Shown here: positions 47,931 to 59,439 of the stretch, in pieces
How the letters are laid out: each line of letters begins with the position of its first letter
Numbering within the stretch: the stretch's first letter is position 1
Position numbers and translations under genes: made by a program
The notes under the pieces: generated by a model
Database searches by the model: none
Told to the model about the DNA's origin: nothing
The model's input: the letters and a program-made list of their open reading frames with translations, nothing else
Assembly: GCF_029962835.1 (NCBI RefSeq)
Contig: NC_080581.1
Coordinates: 22,396,001-22,460,000 of the forward strand
Length of the DNA: 64,000 nt
DNA from: Magnolia sinica
Taxonomy: Eukaryota; Streptophyta; Magnoliopsida; Magnoliales; Magnoliaceae
Direction of reading: 5' to 3'

Positions 47931-48313
47931 GAACTCAAGGCATTGCCACTAATCAATGTCATGTCTTACTTATAATTGACAAGCAAATGGAGATTTTCTT
48001 TTCATGATGGTTAGCTCTGCTTGCACATTTTTCAAGTCATAGATAATCGTGGTCGGTATCTGTTCCACTTGGGAAGTGGGTACTTGTGACTACCGATGGT
48101 CCTCCTTGCGGAAATCGTCTAGACGTTTATTTTGGCCCTATAAACCATATGGTGAGACCATTCTTTTTGTGTCAATTTCATTCCTCTCTTTGAGTTTTTA
48201 TTAATTCATTAAGAAAAAAAAAAGAAAATGGTTATACACGATGCACTTCTTTCACTTTGTCTTTCTTTCTCCCAATTGTCATTCCGATTTATGAATGCCA
48301 TGACTATTTGTAG

Positions 48314-48630
48314 GATGAGGGAATATATGAAGCTGTTGTAGGAAGTGACTTTGTCATTACTAGAGTTGCATTTCGAGACAACTCTTTAAAGTACTTCATA
48401 AATGACTGTGGAAGTTATTTTATAGATGTCACTAAGAAATTGAAAGGAAAAGGACTGGACTTGGACAACAATCGGTTTTTGATTCTTCAAGTGGGTGATG
48501 GGTTGATGACTGAAAAAGGCCTATTTACTTGTGAAAAAATATCATACCGTCAAAAGATATCTTCGCTTTCAATTCTTTATCATTGAAATTTCAAGGTGAA
48601 GTCGACCAAATTTCTCTAATGAAGCTGAAG
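48314..48630 (+). pseudogene. SMC4: SMC4 (condensin) exon fragment with one intron
   Basis: Exon 48314-48490 follows a TTTGTAG acceptor and is 59 codons open: YEAVVGSDFVITRVAFRDNS, KYFINDCGS, VTKKLKGKG, LDLDNNRFLILQ. It then meets GTGGGT, a possible donor. After 104 bp, 48595-48630 encodes GEVDQISLMK, the next residues of SMC4. The acceptor reads TTTCAA instead of an AG. SMC4 is a condensin ATPase arm; this piece lies just after the N-terminal ATP-binding region. Upstream and downstream exons are missing, so it is a captured fragment. Confidence 0.9.
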
Positions 48631-48651
48631 ATTTGTATTTTCAACATTTTT

Positions 48652-48888
48652 GTAATTGTAATTGCAATTGATTGAATGAAGGATTATACTTGATTGTAAT
48701 TGTAATTGATTGAAGGAAGGTTTGTAATTAATTAAATGAAGGATTATAATTGATTGTAATTGAATGAATGAATGATTGTAATTGATTGTAATTGAATGAA
48801 TGAATGATTGTAATTGATTATAATAGAATAAATGAATGATTACGCAGGTGGTAATTGAATGAACAAATGATTGTATATATTTTTTTAA
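48652..48888. repeat. AT-rich minisatellite (ATTGTAATTGAATGAATG type)
   Basis: Repeated GATTGTAATTGA and ATGAATGAATG units, variable spacing of about 30-40 bp. Confidence 0.85.
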
Positions 48889-48897
48889 TGTACAAAA

Positions 48898-49204
48898 TAG
48901 CTACGGATATTGACCGTAGCTGGTAATCTGACAGCTGTAGCCATTATTAAATTTGGCAAATTGATATGGGCTTTTAGCTACAAATAATATCCATAGTTGT
49001 TTGTAGTTTTCGGTACAGATATAATTGCTACGGATTATATCTGTAGCTATTGTTATTTATAGCTACGGATTAAATCCGTAGCCATAGGTTCAAGACCTAT
49101 TGTTACGGCACCTACGACTATGGTCGTGCTACGGACTAAAACTGTAGCCATAGGTCTATGGCTACGGCTTTTATCTGTAGCCTTTCTCTAGTTTTTTGGT
49201 AGTG
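48898..49204. repeat. CACTA right subterminal and terminal repeats
   Basis: About eight copies of GCTACGGAT/ATC(C/T)GTAGC in both orientations, ending at the terminal repeat GTTTTTTGGTAGTG. Dense short inverted motifs near the ends are characteristic of CACTA elements. Confidence 0.85.
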
Positions 49205-49207
49205 TTC
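49205..49207. other. Target site duplication TTC, right copy (CACTA)
   Basis: Matches 31578-31580. Confidence 0.8.
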
Positions 49208-49404
49208 TTTAGAAGATCCATCTAGGTAAATCCCCTAGGATTACAACTATCATACTAATTGTACGAGAATTTACCATCATCCCATCACCTTGGTCACCAA
49301 AAGAAGCATCACATGCAATATGGTTGATCTTGGAGGTGAAACATTGGCAACGTATTGTCATCAGAATTGGGGGACAAAAGGGAGTTGAATGAAGCAAATG
49401 AGAG
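49208..49404. repeat. Continuation of the sequence interrupted by the CACTA element
   Basis: Lies between the CACTA right end and the start of the next LTR. It probably continues the 30797-31577 fragment; I cannot confirm it by alignment to another copy. Confidence 0.45.
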
Positions 49405-50830
49405 TGTTCACAACCCCAAGTGTAGGGTCGCGATGTAGTAATAACTCTGTGAGACCGAGGTCGAATCCACAGGTACTAAACTTGTATGTATTTTGAAAAT
49501 AACTAGAAGTATAACTAGAAGAAGATCTAAACCTAAATCTAGAATAAAATATAGTAGTTGTTAATAATGTTAATTTAAACTATTAATTGAAAGGTGGGAA
49601 CTAGGTGCTAAGGATCCACTTGTAGCTATCAGGATATTACCTTACTTGATTTAAGGAACACAATTGGAATTGGTGTCCTATCCTATCATATCCAATTGGA
49701 AGATAAAGCAATTAAATTGAATCTTTGAACTTTTCATTGATCTAGTCTTCAATGAAGGAGTATTGTGGTGATTAGAAGATATTCCATCATCCTACCATGC
49801 CCAAGAGACGAAGGTGAATAACAGGATTTACCAATCACACAATCTTAAAACATGAAAAGAAGGTATTCAAAGCTATCACACCATCTATTATAATTTGAAT
49901 CACAATAAATCATAGAAAATTGAAAATATTCCTTTAATATCAAACTAAAAATCGATGAGATTCAACAAGAACAAGAATCAAAGCAAGAAAACCATCCTAA
50001 CATGCTATAAGCTTCACCTCCTAGCTCTAGCTAAGAGGTTTAGCCAACCATAGACATGATTAGATTCAAAACCTTAAACAAAAGCATTAAAAATAAATAA
50101 AGAATGAAGAAAAAGTCTTGGGAGGCTGCTCCACTCTTTGGCTCTACTTCTTAATACCTAATTCATGTTTAGAACTCCTCAAAGAACCCATATTTATAGC
50201 ATTTGTCCGACCGTCTTTAAAAATCGCCACAAATTTACGCACTTTGCGTAACGCGTTCAATGTCATCGAGCGTAACTTGAATTCAGAAGTTGTACATTTT
50301 CACATTGCATAACACCTTTTTTGCATTGCGTAACTCTTCATGTCATCGAACATAACTTCGTTGTCATCGAAGGTGTTTGATCAATCGAGAATGTGTCCAG
50401 AGTGTTCCAGTGAGTTGCTCTAAAAATCCACAAAAATCTCAATATGATCAAATTGCCTTTGATGTCATCGAACAAGTCTTTGAGCAATCGAAAAGGTCTT
50501 CAATGTCATCGACCGGCAGTCAATCTAGTCGATGACATAAACAGTGAAGTTCAGATTGTATGAATTTTTGCACTTTACACTTTCGACTTCCTTCCTTCTC
50601 CACTTGGTTTCCTTGAATGTTTAGGTCTTGAAATTTTCAATCTTGGTCTACTAAGATCCATCCCTTACCTTGGTGATTCTTGAGCATCAAATTCATGCTT
50701 TTAACATTCTTTTCAATCTGAGCTCTTAAACTCACCTTGCAACACGAACATGTATAAAATATACCCATTGAGTGTTATCATGTTCATAAAAACAAGATAT
50801 GCTCAATGAATTCCAACTTGCTTTTCATAA
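49405..50830 (-). repeat. 3' LTR of an old Athila element
   Basis: Starts TGTTCACAACCCC on the plus strand, then GATGTAGTAATAACTC and GAGACCGAGGTCGAATCC, as in the LTR at 51995. It is diverged and shorter than that one. The right boundary is approximate, set by the TATCATGTTC phrase near 50778 and the lack of similarity beyond. Confidence 0.7.
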
Positions 50831-51619
50831 AAAATATTGTTGTTTCATATTGTTATCCATGCTCATCATCTCAAGATTAATTGAATAATCAAGTGCTGAT
50901 TCCGAACTTATCCCATTTTTCTTCTTGTTTTAGTTTTTAATTTTATTTCAACGGTTACTTTTATTTATTCATTCTTTTTAGTCTTTTCATCTTCATTCTA
51001 TTCCAATCTTTTCATTATATATGACCTTTTTGGTCCATCACTCTATTTTTTAACTGGTTCTTTTCATATTTTTAACGTGGATAAAATTCTCCAAACTCCC
51101 ACTCAACATCTATCAATGATTCACATAATAACAATCAGAAATTCTAGCATGATTCACAGAAAATAAATTGACTGTATCTTGTGATTTAGATCAACATGAT
51201 ATTTAAACTTCCTCTTAGTCTATTAGATGAGAAAGCTTAAGTGATAGTCTACTCAGTTGATCAAACTCCAACAATTCAAAGTTTAATCTCTATCTTATTA
51301 TTATACTCGAGGCATTCTTAACTGCACAAATTATTATCTTCCAAATAAGTTTTTAATTAGGAAAATTAAAATTTTTTCAAGATTTTTTCTCAAAGACAAA
51401 GAAAATACTGATTAGTTTACTAATCCACACCCCTAACGTAAATCTACATTTTCCTCAATGTAAAAGATATATGCATGAAATGCAAATGAGACAACAAAAA
51501 GAAAGGAGAAGGGATGGAAAGGTAGTACCTGAAGAAGGAGAATTGAAGCTTTTCCAAAATTCTTAACATGTAGATGTGTTAGTATGAAGACTAGGAGGTT
51601 AATCTTGATACACATGATC
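50831..51619 (-). other. Non-coding 3' region of the old Athila element
   Basis: Homologous to 54391-55819. The palindrome-like ACATTTTCCTCAATGT at 51448-51463 and neighbouring CCACCCCTAA-type tract (internal purine tract on the minus strand) correspond to 55326-55362. Confidence 0.6.
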
Positions 51620-51994
51620 AATTAAAGGCATGGACATATCCTTCGAATTGAACTTCTCAACAAGTGGCTTGAGACGATGTCTATTTACCTTGAAAACATT
51701 GCCATTCATCAAATTCTTTATCTTGATAGCCCCATTAGGATAGACATTCGTAACAGTGAAAGGGCCAGTCCAATGAGATCAAAGCTTATCCGGAAAAAGA
51801 TGTAACCAAGAATTGTACAGAAGGACTTTTTGATCAGGTGTGAATGATTTCTGAAAGATGTTTCAGTAATAGAATCCTGTCCTTGTAAATCCTCGAGTTC
51901 TTATATGTGTTGTTCTGGATTTCTTCAAGTTTGTTCAATTAAAGTTTTCACAATAAGCCAGCGTTGTCTAAGTTAAAATTCAAATTTTTAATAT
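51620..51994 (-). pseudogene. Integrase C-terminus of the old Athila element, cut by the younger one
   Basis: The minus strand is similar to 55820-56220 ([19 protein letters not shown] region). It is broken by stops and small indels and ends abruptly at the younger Athila LTR at 51995. Confidence 0.8.
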
Positions 51995-54390
51995 TGTTCA
52001 CTCCCCAAGTATAGGGTTGTGATGTAGTAATAAACTCGGTGAGACCGAGGTCGAATCCCAAGGGACTGATACCTGTACGTTATCTGAAACTAAGTAGAAC
52101 GAGAACTAGATTAAGATGAAATCTAAATCGAATGATTTTTGAGGAATAATAGTGAAATATTACTCTAAAACTTAAGGAATTCAAAAGAAGGAAACTAGGG
52201 ATTCAGAGGATCCACTTGTAGAGATTAGGGAGATCTTATGCCTGCATCAAGAGTCATGGAGATTAAACTGAACTTACTTGATCTAGTTTTCACACGATGA
52301 AAGGTATATGAATTAAAATGGATTCCATCAAACCATGCCTTGGACACAAAGCAAATAACAGAATTAAACTAATTACCAACCAATCAACAATGCATGAAGG
52401 TTAGGAAGGGTACCGTCATCTGACCATGCCCATGAGACGATGGTGAACAACAGGGCTTCCTAACGTCATAAACATCAAAAGGAGGAAGAAATACTCAAAA
52501 CCATCGCGGATCTATTGTAATTTCAGTCACAACAAACCATTAAAAAAAGCTAAAAGTATTCCTTTTAATTGAACTAAAATCAATATCAGTCGGTCTAAAC
52601 AAGAGGCACAAGCAAAGTCTCTCCCATCAGACTACAAGCTTCACCTCTTAGCCCTAGCTAAGAGGTTCAGCCAGACATGGATGGCTAGATCTCTTAAAAA
52701 TAAAATAAATAAATTAAAATAATAGGAGGGAAAAAGTAAAACTCTCTCTCGCTGCTCCACGCTTCACGTCCCAGCTTCCCTTCTAATTCCTCCTTTTTCC
52801 TTCCCTTCTTCCCATTCTTTCTCTCTTTCTTATAGCTGTTAAGCGCCCTGGAGGAGTCAGTTCCGCACTCCTCTTTACGCAGCAAAGGGTTCCGGCGCCA
52901 ACTCTGTTCTAGCAGCAAGCAACGCACAAAAAGGCTGCGTTTGGACTGAAAATCAGGATGTTGATCATCCCGATTATTGCATCCTCCATCATGGATAGGG
53001 TTAAACCTGGCTGGGGCTTCCATTGGACGGTTCGGATCGCTGATCCAATCACGTTCTGGGTCACGTAACTCCACGAAAAATCTGGATTTTTCGGACGCGC
53101 GTAAACTTTACGCAGGTTGCGCTGATCTGTTTGGTGGGCCCCATAATGATGTCTTCAGAGAAATCCACTTCGTTCATTGGATTCCTGACGAGAAATTGGT
53201 CAGGAAGGGTGGGTTTTCTTCAAATTCTGCATGGCCCATTGTACCAGATCCATTCACTGTCTATCTTGCTTTTGGATAATCAAAAATGGATCTCCGGGAC
53301 CTTTTGAAAATTTGCCACAGAGGCATGAGTGATATGGCCCTCGTTATTCTCATGGACGGTCCAGATCAGTCATCTGGACCATGATGGTGGCCCACAGAGA
53401 TCGTCCGCAGGCTCTGTTCTTGCGTAAACAGGGAAGAAAAAATGGATTTCTTCTGCTGTGCTGCTGGCGGGGCCCATGATTAAATTCAGTTAGGAAATCC
53501 ACACCGTCCACTGAAATCCTGGCGAAAATCCAATCAGGAATGAGTAGTTTTGGTAGGTACTTGTGTGGCCCACTGTACTAACTCAATTTGCCGTTCATCT
53601 TACTTCTTTTGACGATCCACGTGCATACACGTGTATGGGTCCAAAATTCCACCTAGGTGAGGGTATTCCCTACTCCAGAGACACCATGGACAGCTCTGAT
53701 CATCAAAATATGCTATAGGTGGGACCCACTATCCAAAAACGGACGGACAACGTCCGTCCGCTGTCCCTGCGTAAGAAGAAGATCGGTCAACCCATCTTTA
53801 ATTGGGCTGACCATCTGGTGCACGGCCGGTGCGTGTACACTATGTACACACACTGTACATGTAGGGTCCACTGTGATGTTCGTGAGACATCTGCTTTGTC
53901 CATTTGATGTGTCACTCCATTTAAGGCGTTGAGAACAAAATTGAAGCATTTTCAGATACCAGGCGGGTTCCAAATCACTGATTTATGAGTTGATCTGTCC
54001 GTTTGGCCACTTTTAGAGGGATCCAATGGCTGAAATTTGACGTGTATGGTTAGTTTTTGGTCCTCGAGCCATGTATAAAGTTTTTAGCCGAACAGATGAT
54101 GGAAACCCAGTGATCTTGCATTTTGGCTGACTTTCAGGTCGCTTGAGCTTCAGTTTCTCAATTTTCGCAGATCCCTGGCGTGTAATTCCGTCGATCTTGG
54201 TCCCTTGGAGTCCGTCCCTTGCCTTTAGTGTCATCAGAGCGTTAAATCCATGCTTTAAGCTTCCTTTTCAGTCCATGCTCGTAAATACACTCTGCATCAC
54301 AAACATGATTAAAGCGGGCCATTAAACGGTATCATGTTCCTAAATCCAAGCAATAACTAGGGTCTAATATGCAATATTTGACCCTCAACA
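51995..54390 (-). repeat. 3' LTR of the younger Athila (2396 bp)
   Basis: Plus-strand ends TGTTCACTCCCC and ACCCTCAACA. It matches 61939-64000 nearly throughout. Open frames in it (52694-53279, 53657-53973) are conserved only because the LTRs are copies. Confidence 0.92.
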
Positions 54391-54403
54391 CAACCCCCAA
54401 CTA
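54391..54403 (-). promoter_or_regulatory. Polypurine tract of the younger Athila
   Basis: Minus strand TAGTTGGGGGTTG directly precedes the 3' LTR's TGTTGAGG. Confidence 0.85.
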
Positions 54404-55819
54404 GCATTTTGCTAGTCCCGAGCAAAATATGCGAAAATTAAGTTGAGAATCATAGGAGAGTTTCTCGAGTGATTTTTGAAAAACTATTCAAATTTCAGAA
54501 TTCTAAGGTTCATGAATGTTAGGCATAACTTTCTCCTAGATTCAAGCACACAGTAAAACATCATAATTAAGTTCAAAGTATTAATCCATCAATTAGAATA
54601 ATTCTAAACTTTTAGTTTCATGAGTGTATAGTATAATCTCGGCTTATCAACATGAAACTCACTTCTCAAATTCAGGATATCATTGGTAGCCAACAAGTGA
54701 ATTCATGATAACCAAAATTAGCCCCACAGATCGTCCTTTCATTCCTTCAGCTTTTAATTTTTTGTAGTACAAGTAATGCTAAGAAGGGGAATTAAATCCT
54801 CACTTACAGGGAGCAAACCTATGGTGAAGACTGTACACCTAACCCTTTTCGCATATCAACTATGGGGAATTAAATCTACACCTATAGGGAGCAAACCTAT
54901 GGTGAAGATTATTTGCACAACCCTTTACAAAGGCATCTGTTTTTTTTTCTAATTTTTTTAATAGGTATTTTTTTTTCTTCAATTGATCATGACGGGCAAA
55001 TTTTTCAGGCTGGTTCCTCACATGCTTAGTGATTACCCAATTAACCCTTCCATATCAAATTGAAACCTTAATGTGAAAGCAAGATGTGTCTTGTGAAATC
55101 ATGACTCAATCAATGTTTAAAACCTCTAATCATGGATTAACAATTCAAACTTAACTGTGAAATCTAAAAGATACTGAATCCAAGAGTCATAAATTACCAA
55201 CATCACGTATCTTGTAATCCTAAATCCAAGATGGCCGTCAAAATCACTTCGAATTCATATGAAATTCTAGAAAAATTTTCACAATTTCTGCTCAAGACCA
55301 AGAAAACACTGATTAGGTAGCCTAATCTCCCACCCCCAACTAAAAATCTACATTGTCCTCAATGTAAAAGAAATAAGCATGTAATGCACATTGGACAATG
55401 AAAATATAAGAGGAGTGATGGAAAGATAGTACCTGGAAGAAAAAATCAAGAAGCTTTCCAAAAATATCTACGTAAGAGCGGGTCAGCACAAGAGAGAAAC
55501 CAACAGAAGTAATATAAAAATAACAAAAAAATAAAATCCTACCTACACTTTCGCAGGTGCTCTCGATTGCATTTAGCGTATGCAACAAGCCTTTAAACTC
55601 CTAGGTTGCCCCTAGTGGACGAGTTGTAGTCTCGTGAGGGTTTGCAGCAATGTTACCCACAAACATTGAACTAACTAACTAAGAAAATGAAACAGAATGA
55701 AAAGTTGGGTTGGCTTTCAGGAGCATTAAGTTTACCGTCTATCCTAAAACAGCATAAAAGACACTACCTTAGTCCTATGAAAACAGGAAACTTACCTATA
55801 TCTCCATCAGACTAGGAGA
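54404..55819 (-). other. Non-coding 3' region of the younger Athila with internal purine tract
   Basis: No env-like ORF is readable. ACATTGTCCTCAATGT (55351-55366) is an inverted repeat followed on the minus strand by AGTTGGGGGTGGGAG. The same arrangement occurs in the old copy near 51440. The region 54770-54930 has a duplicated AGGGAGCAAACCTATGGTGA phrase. Confidence 0.7.
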
Positions 55820-57246
55820 TCAATCTTGGTAAACAGGATCAGTCAGAGGTATGGACATGTCCTCCGAATCAAATTTCTCGACCAATAGCTTTAAGCGATG
55901 TCCATTTACTTTAAATTCATTGCCATTGTCAGGATCTCTTATCTCAACGGCCCCATGAGGATACGCAGTGACCACAATGTAAGGGTCAGTCCAACAAGAT
56001 CGAAGCTTACCTGGAAAGAGATGTAATCGAGAATTATACAAAAAGACTTTTTGACTAGGTGTAAATGATTTCCGTAGAATATGTTGGTCATGAAATGCCT
56101 TCATCTGTCTTTGTAAATTCTCGAGTTCTCGTATGCATCGTTCCGAATTTCTTCAAGTTCATTTAATTGAAGTTTACGTAGCAAGCCAGCGTTGTCTAGA
56201 TTGAAATTCAGATTTTTGATTGCCCAGTACGCTTTATGTTCTAACTCCACAGGCAAATGACAAGCTTTCCTATAGACAAGTCTAAAGGAAGACATTCCAA
56301 TAGGGGTTTTAAAAGCAGTATGGTATGCCCATAAGGCATCGGTCAATCGGATTGACCAATCCTTACGTCAGGGCTAACCATTTTCTCTAGGATATGTTTG
56401 ATCTCCCTATTAGAAATCTCAGCTTGTCCACTTGTTTGTGGATGGTATGGGGTGCTCACCTTATGAGAGATATCGTATTTCTTCATTAAGCTCTCGAATG
56501 GTCTATTACAAAAGTGTGAGCCCCCATCACTAATGATGGCTCGAGGCATCCTGAACCGCGAAAGGATGTTCTCTTTTAAGAATTTAATGACTGTGCGATG
56601 GTCATTATTTTGGCACGAAATTGCTTCGACCCATTTAGTGACATAATCTATGGTGAGAAAAATATATAAATTTCCAAATGATTGGCGGAATGGTCCCATG
56701 AAATCGATGCCCCAGTAGTCAAATGCTTCTATGATTAGGATGGGATTCAAAGGCATCATATTTCGATGGGATAATGCTCTCAATTTTTGACAATGCTCAC
56801 AAGCCTTACAAAACTCATAAGTGTCCCTGAACATAGCGGGCCAATAAAAGCCACACTATAAAATTCGTGGTCTTTTTAGCAGAAAAGTGACCACCATAGG
56901 CTTGTGAATGACAGAAGGAGATGACACTCTGATGCTTGTCATCTGGCACACATCTCCTTAGAATTTGATCTGGGCAATATTTGCATAAATATGGATCGTC
57001 CCAGAAAAAGTTGCGCACCTTGGTAAAGAATTTCTTCTTACCTTGTGCAGTCCAATGCGTCGGTATGGAACCTGTGGCAAGATAGTTAACAATATCAGCG
57101 AACCAAGGCAAATGGGAGATTCTGAACAGTTGTTCATTAGGGAACATGTCATTGATATGGGTTGCCTTAGGGGAATCAGAGGTATTAAGGCGAGAAAGGT
57201 GGTCGGCCACTACATTCTCTACTCCCTTTTTATCTTTAATCTCCAA
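55820..57246 (-). pseudogene. Athila integrase with RNase H end
   Basis: 57246-56815 reads NVVADHLSRL (end of RNase H), then the zinc region KHQSVISFCHSQAYGGHFSA. 56834-56343 continues CEHCQKLRALSHRN, FDYWGIDFMGPF (first Asp), RAIISDGGSHFCNRPFE (second Asp) and PYHPQTSGQAEISNREIK (Glu). 56346-56101 reads [20 protein letters not shown]. 56104-55820 holds [14 protein letters not shown], the GPY/F-like end. Frames change near 56830, 56345 and 56103. No chromodomain is seen, as expected for Athila. Confidence 0.93.
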
Positions 57247-57804
57247 ATCAAACTCTTGGAGTAGAAAGATCCATCATATCAGGCGGGGCTTAGAATCATT
57301 CTTAGAAAGAAGATACTTAAGTGCCGCATGATCTGTGTAGATAATGATCTTAGATCCGATCAAGTAGGACCTAAATTTGTCTAAGGCTAACACTACAGCT
57401 AAGAGTTCCTTTTCCGTAGTCGAGTAGTTCACTTGGGCAGCATTTAAAGTCCTACTCACGTAATGAATGATGTAGGGCCTCTTATCCTTTCTCTGACCTA
57501 GAACCGCTCCAAGAGCATAATCAGAAGCGTTGCACATAAGCTCAAAAGGACGGCTCCAGTCGGGTGGTTGTATGATCGGTGCACTAGTCAACATGCCCTT
57601 AAGCTTAGTGAAAGCTTCCTGACATGACTCAGTCCACTCGTATGGTGCATCCTTTTGAAGTAGATTACATAAAGGATGAGAGATGAGACTAAAGTCCTTT
57701 ATAAATCTTCTGTAAGACCCAGCGTGTCCTAAGAAGGATCGCATGTCCTGTATATTCTTGGGTGGAGGTAGATTACAGATAAGATCAATTTTTGCCTTAT
57801 CCAC
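57247..57804 (-). pseudogene. Athila RT thumb and RNase H
   Basis: 57804-57274 is 176 codons open: [60 protein letters not shown] and [15 protein letters not shown] (RNase H core). It is separated from RT by a TGA at 57808-57810 and ends in a TGA before the WIFLLQEFD phrase. Both stops lie where the family has Arg or a similar codon. Confidence 0.93.
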
Positions 57805-57810
57805 CTCGAT

Positions 57811-59034
57811 TCATTTAGACAAGATAATATGTCCAAGGATAATTCTCTTATGAACCATGAAGTGACACTTCTCCCAATTAAGTACTAAGTTCTTCTCTTC
57901 ACATCTTTTCAGCACACATTTAAGACTTTCTAAACACTTGCTGAAAGATGAACCGAAAACAGAGAAATCGTCCATGAAGACCTCTAGATATTTTCCTACC
58001 ATGTCAGAAAAGATACTTATCATACATCGCTGAAAGGTGGCAGGGGTATTACATAATCCGAATGGCATCCTTCTGTAGGCAAAGGTGCCGTAGGGACATA
58101 TAAATGTGGTCTTTTCCTGATCCTCAGGGGCGATTTCAATCTGATTGTAACCCAAATACCTATCAAGAAAACAGTAATAGGAATGACTAGCTAGCCTTTC
58201 TAAGATTTGATCAATGAAGGGCAAAGGAAAGTGGTCTTTCCTCGTGATGGTATTCAGCTTCCTATAGTCAATGCACATTCTCCAACCAGTAGTAACTCTA
58301 GTTGGCACGAGTTCATTATTGGCATTGGCTACGATGGTGATCCCGGACTTCTTAGGAACTACCTGAGTTGGACTCACCCATTGACTATCGGATATGGGGT
58401 ATATGATACCCACATCCAATAGTTTAAGAACCTCATCCTTAACCACTTCCCTCATGTTCAGATTTAGTCTACGTTGTGATTGCCGAGAGGTCTTCATATT
58501 ATCCTCAAGATATATGCAGTGAGTACAAATCGAGGGGTCGATTCCCTTGAGGTCTGCTATCGTCCATCCAATGGATCCCTTATGCTCAATGAGAGTAGAT
58601 ATGAGCATACTCTCCTGTTCTTTCTCCAGGTGGGCAGAGATCACCACCAAGTATGTCTCATCTTGACCTAAATAGATATATTTCAAATCAGAGGGCAAAG
58701 GTTTTAGGTCAAGCTTCGACGGCTTGAGGTTAGACGGTAGAGGCACTACATCAGTTTGAGGCAACTCTTCAAATTGTGGCCTCCACCGGTTAACTTCAAG
58801 TATCGGTGCAGCATCAAGCAAGGCACACGTCTCCCTAATCATGTCATCATCAAAATCATGGGAGTGGGCCAGGCACGTCTCTAGAGGGTCAGAGGATAAG
58901 GTCAGAGGTGTCGTATCTTCCACTAAAGTGTCAATCATGTTAATGTCGTGGAAATCGTCATCATCCTCTAAGTTTTTGCCATTATTGAAAAAGATGTTTG
59001 ACTCCAATGTCATATTCTCAAAGGACATAGTCAT
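57811..59034 (-). pseudogene. Athila reverse transcriptase (largest open frame in the window, 407 codons)
   Basis: N-terminal linker (acidic, from MTMSFENMTLESN) and then RT: IYPISDSQWVSPTQVVPKKS, GWRMCIDYRKLNTITRKDHF, PLPFIDQILERLASHSYYCF, IEIAPEDQEKTTFICPYGTF, MPFGLCNTPATFQRCM and the catalytic YLEVFMDDFSVFGSSF (about 57965-58010). All core motifs are present. Translation stops at a TGA just after the thumb begins, separating it from RNase H. It would copy element RNA into DNA. Confidence 0.95.
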
Positions 59035-59232
59035 AATACCATTCCTGCAATTGATAATTGTGTTTGAAGTGGCAAGGAATGGGCGACCAAGAATGACGTG
59101 AATCTAAGTGCTCACGTTATTGATGGGTTCGATGTCCAGGATGATAAAATCTACAAGGTAGTAAAATCTATCGACTTGGACCAACACATCCTCAATTATC
59201 CCTCTTAGTACACGAACAGAGCGATCAGCAAG

Positions 59233-59439
59233 TTATAGTGTGGTTAGGGTGGGTTTTAATTCACCTAAACCTAACTGTTTGTATACCGAGTAGGGAATCA
59301 GATTGACGCTCGCTCCTAAGTCAAGAAGTGCATGATCAATTCGATGGTCCCCGATTACACATGATATGGTTGGGCTACCAGGATCTTTGAATTTCTGTGG
59401 CACGTCTTGCTTTAGGATGACACTCACTTTCTCAGTCAA
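59233..59439 (-). pseudogene. Athila aspartic protease
   Basis: Reads ALLDLGASVNLIPYSVYKQL, the Athila protease signature with DLGA in the active-site position, followed by GLGELKPTLTTL. It ends in a stop; the second half of the domain (59040-59230) is in broken frames. Confidence 0.9.

Larger units (their letters stand above)
31581..49204. mobile_element. 17.6-kb non-autonomous CACTA (En/Spm) transposon with captured gene fragments and nested repeats
   Basis: Left end CGCTACCAAAAAATCAAGCA and right end (reverse complement) CACTACCAAAAAACTAGAGA match over most of about 30 bases. Both are followed inward by AAAGGCTA and by GCTACGGAT/ATCCGTAGC subterminal motifs. TTC flanks both sides. The interior holds myosin XI and SMC4 exon shreds, exon-like segments, a MITE-like insert, a truncated Tekay retrotransposon and a telomere-like array. 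I see no CACTA transposase (TNPD-type), so mobility would depend on a related element. Removing the Tekay insertion (about 6.5 kb) leaves about 11.1 kb. Confidence 0.8.

Noticed and set aside
47782..48160. Upstream SMC4 exons
   Set aside because: The readable residues do not match the SMC4 N-terminus or Walker A region as I know it.
52694..53279. Gene in the Athila LTR, because a matching frame recurs at 62628-63325
   Set aside because: The two are LTR copies of each other, so conservation is expected; lengths differ through indels.
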